NCBI GenBank assembly: GCA_009193035.1 | Contig: SWDT01000245.1 | Coordinates: forward strand, 1 to 64,000 | DNA: 64,000 bases | Origin: Halicephalobus mephisto | Lineage: Eukaryota; Nematoda; Chromadorea; Rhabditida; Panagrolaimidae | Direction of reading: 5' to 3' | In this document: positions 59,001-64,000 of the stretch, one piece after another | Position numbering within the stretch: position 1 is the first letter of the stretch | Layout: each line of letters opens with the position of its first letter | Made by a program: the position numbers and the translations under genes | The notes under the pieces: model-generated | The model's input: only the letters and a program-made list of their open reading frames with translations | Databases searched by the model: none | What the model was told of the DNA's origin: nothing

Positions 59001-61738
59001 CACGGATTGTGATGATCGGGATATTGATTATTTCGTCATCACCCCTATTGACGAATGTTACCGTAATGCAAAAATCGTCCTAAACAAAAGTGTTGATTCA
59101 AGTTCGAAATTCTTAGGTAAAATTTTGAAATTCTGAAAAACCTAAAAAAGTTTTAAAATTAAAAGAAATTAAAAATTTTGAAGAATATTTTTTTCAACGG
59201 GATACTGTAGTGATGATTATGATTTTTTAAGGAAGTTTTTAATAGTTTTATGTATGAAAATTAATTTTATAATCTCATGAATCCTTATCTAGAAGGCTCT
59301 AGATTTATCAAAAAAGAAAATAACTTCAGAAATCGAAATTTTACATTGTAGATTTTGGAAATTTCTTAAAATTCGCGAAAATATCATTTTGTAAAAAATT
59401 CAAATATAATTTTTGCAACATGTTTGATTAGGAAATAGCTGTCATGAAAAATAGAAATTTCGAGCTACTTTGGTTTCTAAAAAATTTGAGAAATCTCCAT
59501 CCAGATTATTTCGTAAAAAATTCATATATGATTTTTACAATATACTTAATTATGAAATAACTACCATATAAAATCAAAAATCTTTGGTTACTGTATTTTT
59601 TAAAAACTTTCGAGAAACCTCCATCCAGATTATTTCGTAAAAAATTCATATATGATTTTTACAATATACTTAATTACGAAATAATTACCATATAAAATCA
59701 AAAATCTTTGATTACTGTAGTTTTTAAAAAATTTGAGAAACCTCCATCCAAACTATTTCGTAAAAAATTCATATATAATTTTTATAATATACTTAATTAC
59801 GAAATAACTACCATATAAAATCAAAAATCTTAGGTTACTGTAGTTTCTAAAAACTTAAGCTTTCGTTTTGAAACTATTTGCTTAAAATATTTATTTTTGA
59901 TTTTTTTAACAATTTGATTGATTATGAAACAGCTACCCTAAAAAGTAGAAATTTTAGGCTAGTTTATTTTTGAAAAATTCTCGAGAAAATTTTATAAAAT
60001 TTTTATTTTTGAAATAATTTGATAATTTTTAAGCCGATCGGAAATCCGTCGGAAAAGGAAAACAATTTGATGAAGATCAATGGTCTTTTGCGAATGCTGT
60101 GGTTTTTTCATATACTGTAATCACGACGATCGGTTACGGTCACGTAGCTCCAGTGACGTTCAAAGGAAGATTATTTTGCATTTTCTACGGATTAATCGGG
60201 ATTCCTCTGACTTTGCTTACGATAGCGGACATCGGGATGTTTTTGTCCAGAATCGTGAAGCGGATTGTCTTCAGAATCCAGGAATTCCAAAAATGGGTTT
60301 TGGAAAATTTGTTTAAAAAATTCAAAAATGAAGAAACAGATTCTTTGAAAAACGAAATCGAAGAAAGAAGGAAAAATCTGCCGGAAGAGCTTCAGTCGAT
60401 GACGGAGGAGGAGTCGGATACTGTAGAAGACCAAAATTCAGGCGAAAGATCGACGGCAGAATCCGTAACTCTTTTTGTGATTTTTGTTTTATATTTGTTT
60501 TCTGGAGCTTACGTGATTAGTCTGTACGAGCCAGACATGGGAATGTTCAAGGCCTTCTACTTCATCTTCGTCAGCTGCACTACAGTAGGCCTGGGCGATC
60601 TCGTGCCCCGGAGTTACAAGTACCTATTCGTCACTTTCATCTACATCACGATCGGATTGGCCTTGACGACGATGGCTGTCGAAATCGCAGCGGATTATTT
60701 GAAAAAATTACATTATTTCGGAAGAAAAATGGAAAAAGTCGCTCAAGTAGAAGTCTGGTTCGGCGGGAAAAAAATGAAACTTCAGCAGCTGATCAAGCAT
60801 CTGGGAGACCAGCTAAACGTCCCTAAAGAAGAATTACAGAACCTAAACATCGACAACTTCGTCGATTCCGCCATCAAAGTCCAAGAAGGCGAAATCAAAA
60901 CTCTCAGGGTAAAATTATTCTTATTTAAAAAATTCTTTATTAATTAAGAAGTTATTTTTTTTAATTTTAAAAATTATTTTATCAATTAAGAATTTTTTTT
61001 TAAAATTAAGTAATTATTATTTTACTAACTAAAAAATAATTTTAGAAACCGAAAGTCGTTATGAGACCAGATGGACGTCCACTGTCTTATCGAGATCTCA
61101 GAAAATCCGGAGAACCCAGTATTTTTTTTGCAGATGAACGTTCGAGTGTTGCTACTGGTATGGTTTTTAAAATAGAACTTAAAAAATAATTGTTATAAAT
61201 TTAATAACTAAAAAACAATTTATATTTTTTAAGATTTTTGAATTAGCGCGCAGAGAGAGAGAATTGTAGAAATAGAAAAAGTGGTAAATCTGGCAAGTCA
61301 TTTCTGAAACCAACTCGCTCCTCTTTCAACTTGCACTCGCTCTTTTTTCCACTCGCACTCGTCTTTTTTACACTCGCACTTGCCTTTCTTTCACTCGCGC
61401 TCGTTCTCCTTTCAACTCGCACTCGCTCTTTTTCCCACTCGCGCTTGTTCTTCTTTTTTACCTAAATTTTAGGATTCTCTGTTAAATTCTGCAGATTCGC
61501 GTTGGGGAAATTCCCTAAAACTTTGAAATTTTATAGAATTATAAAAGATCATCTAAAGTCGAAATTACCTCGCAGGGTACTGTAGTTTCTAAGTCAGAAT
61601 ATTTTTATAAAATCCTTTCAGGACGAATTTCTTTGATTTTACAGTAATGTGATTTTTGCAGGTGGATCCGAGAAACCCCCTCTGGCAGAAGACACGGCAA
61701 GAACAGTTTCGTCTGATCCCAGAGCCTTGATTATTTGA
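56005..61738 (+). CDS. two-pore-domain potassium channel (TWK/K2P)
   Basis: Exons 56005-56022, 58264-58367, 58769-58916, 58957-59116, 60034-60908, 61046-61157, 61662-61738; in phase, 497 aa with this first exon. M1 is SPFLIHIFMVVSVTAYTLFG; a long extracellular M1-P1 loop follows. Pore 1 filter TTIGYG (174-179), pore 2 TTVGLG (326-331), each after a typical pore helix; M2 is FYGLIGIPLTLLTIADIG with the family GIPLT motif. The M2-M3 loop is long, charged and probably cytoplasmic (residues about 215-282). It makes background K+ current that sets resting potential. The first exon (MVDVKK, 18 nt) is weak; 56719-56814 is a rival. Two acceptors are less typical (AAAG at 58768, TTTTTAAG at 60033). 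Poly(A) signal at about 62014. Confidence 0.93.
56047..56525. repeat. right arm of the inverted repeat
   Basis: Reverse complement of 54751-55230. Weaker pairing extends outward to about 54690 and 56590. The 816-bp loop (55231-56046) is partly less AT-rich (55640-55960) and contains candidate exon 1a of the K2P channel. Confidence 0.88.
56719..56814 (+). other. candidate alternative first exon of the K2P channel, or short ORF to 56925
   Basis: ATG at 56719; 32 codons rich in arginine (MSQNARRLSARKSLRRRDP..VIQK), then G|GTACAA at 56815 in phase 0, which joins K2P exon 2 in frame. Composition is coding-like, unlike the flanks. Unspliced, it reads 68 aa to 56925 with a hydrophobic segment (LINFLLLIVP). 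It would give the channel a basic cytoplasmic N-terminus in place of MVDVKK. Confidence 0.42.
56926..58263. other. K2P intron 1, distal part
   Basis: AT-rich. 57060-57140 has a small minus-strand open segment of 24 codons (..LMKRDKSGFFDIPALPDAH) after a weak acceptor. 57620-57920 is a less AT-rich island (possible intronic enhancer). 57930-58140 is a poly-A/T array. No gene assigned. Confidence 0.35.
58368..58768. repeat. K2P intron 2, tandem AATTTAGAAATT array
   Basis: 400 bp of about 35-60 bp units 'GAATTTAAAGAATTTTAAAT/TTTGAAAATTTAGAAATT'. It runs up to the acceptor of exon 3. Confidence 0.6.
59117..60033. repeat. K2P intron 4 with 124-bp tandem repeat
   Basis: From about 59380 to 59870 nearly four units; CCATCCAGATTATTTCGTAA starts at 59497 and 59621, and a variant at 59744. 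Each unit carries ACCATATAAAATCAAAAATC and ACTGTAG. The last unit continues into sequence shared with NCA intron 5. Confidence 0.85.
61240..61480. repeat. K2P intron 6: 'ACTCGCACTCG' minisatellite
   Basis: About six units of 24-26 bp, consensus CACTCGCACTCGYTCTTYTTT, at 61310-61460, next to one copy of the 'GGTAAATCTGGCAA' module seen in the inverted repeat. Strand-asymmetric (almost no G on one strand apart from CG). Confidence 0.8.
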
Positions 61739-62580
61739 AGACCTCCAGGATATCCATTTAATCCATCGAAATTTTTTTCACAAAAATTTATAAAAATTTT
61801 GAAAATACTGTACTCGGTAAAACTCGAAAATTTTGTATCCAATCCCCTGAGGGCTTTGGAGAAGTTACTGTAAAAAAATTAAAAATGTTGAACAAATGTG
61901 TTTTTGACATGGAGCATCCAGCTATCCGTGGATTCTTGTTTTCGACCTTGTGGTTATCGAAGCACAGGATATCAGATAACCGTATATCTTTCGCTCTAAT
62001 TTATAATCGTGCCATGAATAATAAAAAAAATTAGTTGCAGTTTGCCTTTTTCCATCTTTATCTAAATTTTAGAATCCCCTGTAAAATTTTACAAGTTCTC
62101 GTTAGGGAAATACTGTGAAAATTTTTATTTTTCGGGATTCTTGAATTTTCTCACACGAAAATAGATTTATAAAAAGTCGTAAACGTGGCAAATTATTTCG
62201 AAATTGATTTTCGTCTGCCATTCCTCTTTTTTATCTAAATTTTGAATTTTTTATAAACTTGTACGAATTAATGTCGGAAGAATTTTACTTTAAAGTTTTA
62301 TAAAATTGATTTTTTGAAGTTTTTCAACTTCCGTACGATGGAGAAGAGATTTATAAAAATTGAAAAAGTGGTAAATCTGGCAAATGTTATCGAAATCGGC
62401 TTGCGTTATCCTTACTTGTGCTCTTATTTCTTTTACAGTAATTCCAAAAATTTACAAAAAATTAAAAATTTGTGTCAAGACAACTTTTTTAAAATAATAT
62501 TTTTCAAAAAATTATTTTTTAAACTTGTTATAAAAATTAAATGATCTCTGTTTTAAAAAATAATGGACGAATTAAAATTT
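61739..62580. other. K2P 3' flank and repeat modules
   Basis: AATAATAAAAAAA at about 62012-62024 is the likely poly(A) region. 61900-61990 is a less AT-rich stretch in the 3' UTR. Copies of the 'GTGGCAAATCTGGCAAAT' module lie at 62180 and 62370. No gene. Confidence 0.45.
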
Positions 62581-62589
62581 GAAAGATCG

Positions 62590-62771
62590 AATTTTCACAG
62601 AATTTGAGGATTTAGTGGAGGTAGATTATCCGTCTCATCGACAGGTCCTCCGGTATGTAGTATCCGATTAGATCCAAACGGAAAAGTGAATTTTGACCGA
62701 AATTTTACTGTCCAATTTTGTCGCTGTACTTTTGAATTGTCAAAACCAGATCTGTCAGATAAACTTAAAAA
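62590..62771. other. coding-like open segment, open on both strands
   Basis: Minus strand: after an ATTTTTAAG acceptor at about 62772, open for about 55 codons (..RSGFDNSKVQRQNWTVKF.., GGPVDETDNLPPLNPQIL) to a possible GTGAAA donor. Plus strand is also open (..CSIRLDPNGKVNFDRNF..) to TGA at about 62776. Composition is coding-like. Strand and product unresolved; minus is favoured by its acceptor and by the open segment at 63650. Confidence 0.35.
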
Positions 62772-62776
62772 TTGAA

Positions 62777-63399
62777 TTCAATTGTTCGAAAAAATTAAAA
62801 TTTTTATATAATTGTTGATTGACCGTAAAAGTTCAAAAATTTTTCCGAACTTGGTTTTTGAGCCGTGATATTAAATCTAGGAAATTTTAGGATTTAAATC
62901 TTATTTAAAATGGTTTTAGAGGTCATAGTAACATTGTTGTTGGATTAAGGTCAGATTTTCGTAATAATTGGATAAAAAGGAAGGTAGCAAACTTGGTCGA
63001 AATTATTTCTGAATTTATTTTTGATTTTTCTGAAAATTACTAAACCTTCAAAATTGATGAATTAACTATAATTAAAATTTTGTTAATTTTTTGGAAATTT
63101 TCTGACATTGTAGAATTTTTTGAACTTCGTAGAAGATTCTGGAAATTTCTCTAATTCTATAAAATTCCTGAAAATTTTTTAACTTTTGTGGAAAATTTTA
63201 AGTTTCAGATAGAAACTTCTGAAATTTAGCTCTAGGTTATTAAATTTTTATAATTTTATAGAAAATTTCGGAGTCTTAGAATCTTATGAAAATTTTGAAA
63301 TCTTCAGAATTCAGTGAAATATTTCTGAAATTTTAAAATTATTTTGAAAATTCATGTTGAGACAATTTTTGCACAATACATTCTTAATTTGTATAATAT
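62777..63399. other. AT-rich gap
   Basis: 62870-63060 unique AT-rich DNA; 63100-63330 TTC/GAA-type degenerate repeat. No gene. Confidence 0.45.
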
Positions 63400-63640
63400 T
63401 GTTGGGACAGAACCTAGATTAGAAAGGATCTGAAACAAGATTCTGGATTAGAAAGGATCTGAAACAAGAACCTGGATTAGAAAGGACTTAAGAACCTGGA
63501 TATCAGGAAATATGAGGTACTGTAGGATGTGAGTGAGATTTTCGGTTGTCTTGTGTGGGAGTAATAATATAATTATTGCCTGTGGCTTGTGCTCGAGTAA
63601 AGTTTATTAATGAATTTCCGGTTTTCATTCCAGCAGATAT
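63400..63640. repeat. dispersed repeat beginning TGTTGGGACAGAAC, possible solo LTR
   Basis: Related to 27903-28085. It contains an internal triplication (about 29 bp, GATTAGAAAGGATCTGAAAC) at 63417-63490 that the other copy lacks. Confidence 0.5.
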
Positions 63641-63649
63641 TTAACCATG

Positions 63650-63838
63650 TCAATTTTGCAGTTTTGTCGAAAAAATTCCCTGGTCATCGTAGTCAAAATT
63701 TGAACAGTTAATCGACGACCCAAACAGGTATCCATTTCTGTCCTGACCTTTTTCCCAGTCGAATCTGTAAATCCGGTTCCGCCAAGCAGCCTTGGATAAA
63801 AACCTCCGAAATTTTAATTCATTATTATTTTTTTATTT
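63650..63838 (-). other. coding-like open segment at the right edge
   Basis: Minus strand open from about 63838 to TGA at 63652-63650; the less AT-rich part (63800-63652) reads ..WRNRIYRFDWEKGQDRNGYL.. and ..NFDYDDQGIFSTKLQN. No start codon or good acceptor seen, so it may be the last exon of a gene that continues beyond the window. Family not recognised. Confidence 0.35.
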
Positions 63839-64000
63839 TCAGATGACGAAATTGGAAAAATTTTTACTTGAACGGTAGCAGATTTATTAAATAAAAAAAT
63901 GGATATTTTAAATTATTTATTTATTTTTTTAATTTTGTGTCATAATTATCGCTCCGGTTATTTTCAAGATTCTGGTTTATTTAATTTAAATTTGAATCAT

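Overview
This is nuclear DNA of a nematode, most likely a rhabditid close to Caenorhabditis. The genes are split by many introns, including very short ones (42-65 nt) with TTTCAG-type acceptors. Intergenic and intronic DNA is extremely AT-rich and full of short dispersed repeats. The proteins match nematode/metazoan families: an NCA/NALCN channel, SLC17A9, AIP-1, TWK K2P channels and a Cys-loop receptor. Genus and species cannot be fixed from the sequence alone.

Left third (1-23 kb), accessory in character: an apparently intact Tigger/pogo transposon (285-2515) lies inside the candidate intron of a small secreted-protein gene. Next come another secreted-protein gene (4617-5489), repeats, and two tiny membrane-protein genes (9984-10800). 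A divergent Hsp70-like gene (13946-16037) has a cryptic extra nucleotide-binding-like domain at its N-terminus. A non-autonomous transposon (16.9-17.7 kb) is followed by a minus-strand gene combining a ubiquitin-like domain with a kinase-like fold (17961-19654, frame broken). A decayed Kolobok-like transposase (20.2-22.3 kb) has ends related to those of the 16.9-kb element.

Middle (23-40 kb): a complete NCA/NALCN sodium-leak channel (23055-32523, minus, 11 exons, EEKE filter) lies directly downstream of, and on the same strand as, a vesicular nucleotide transporter (SLC17A9/VNUT, 34687-37405); the spacing suggests an operon. Divergent from VNUT is AIP-1/ZFAND2 (37689-38530), which converges on a two-exon secreted-protein gene (38682-39898).

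Right third (40-64 kb): long repeat deserts surround an anion-type Cys-loop receptor gene (45500-49324, minus) and a two-pore potassium channel (56005-61738, plus). The K2P gene has two candidate first exons, one of them in the loop of a near-identical 480-bp inverted repeat. Unassigned open segments remain near 62.6-62.8 and 63.65-63.8 kb.

Functionally, 23-62 kb holds four membrane proteins that control neuronal excitability and transmission (leak cation channel, vesicular ATP loader, ligand-gated anion channel, leak K+ channel). The left part is dominated by transposons and fast-evolving genes. Exon boundaries were read by eye from splice motifs and checked for phase continuity; they were not verified with transcripts.
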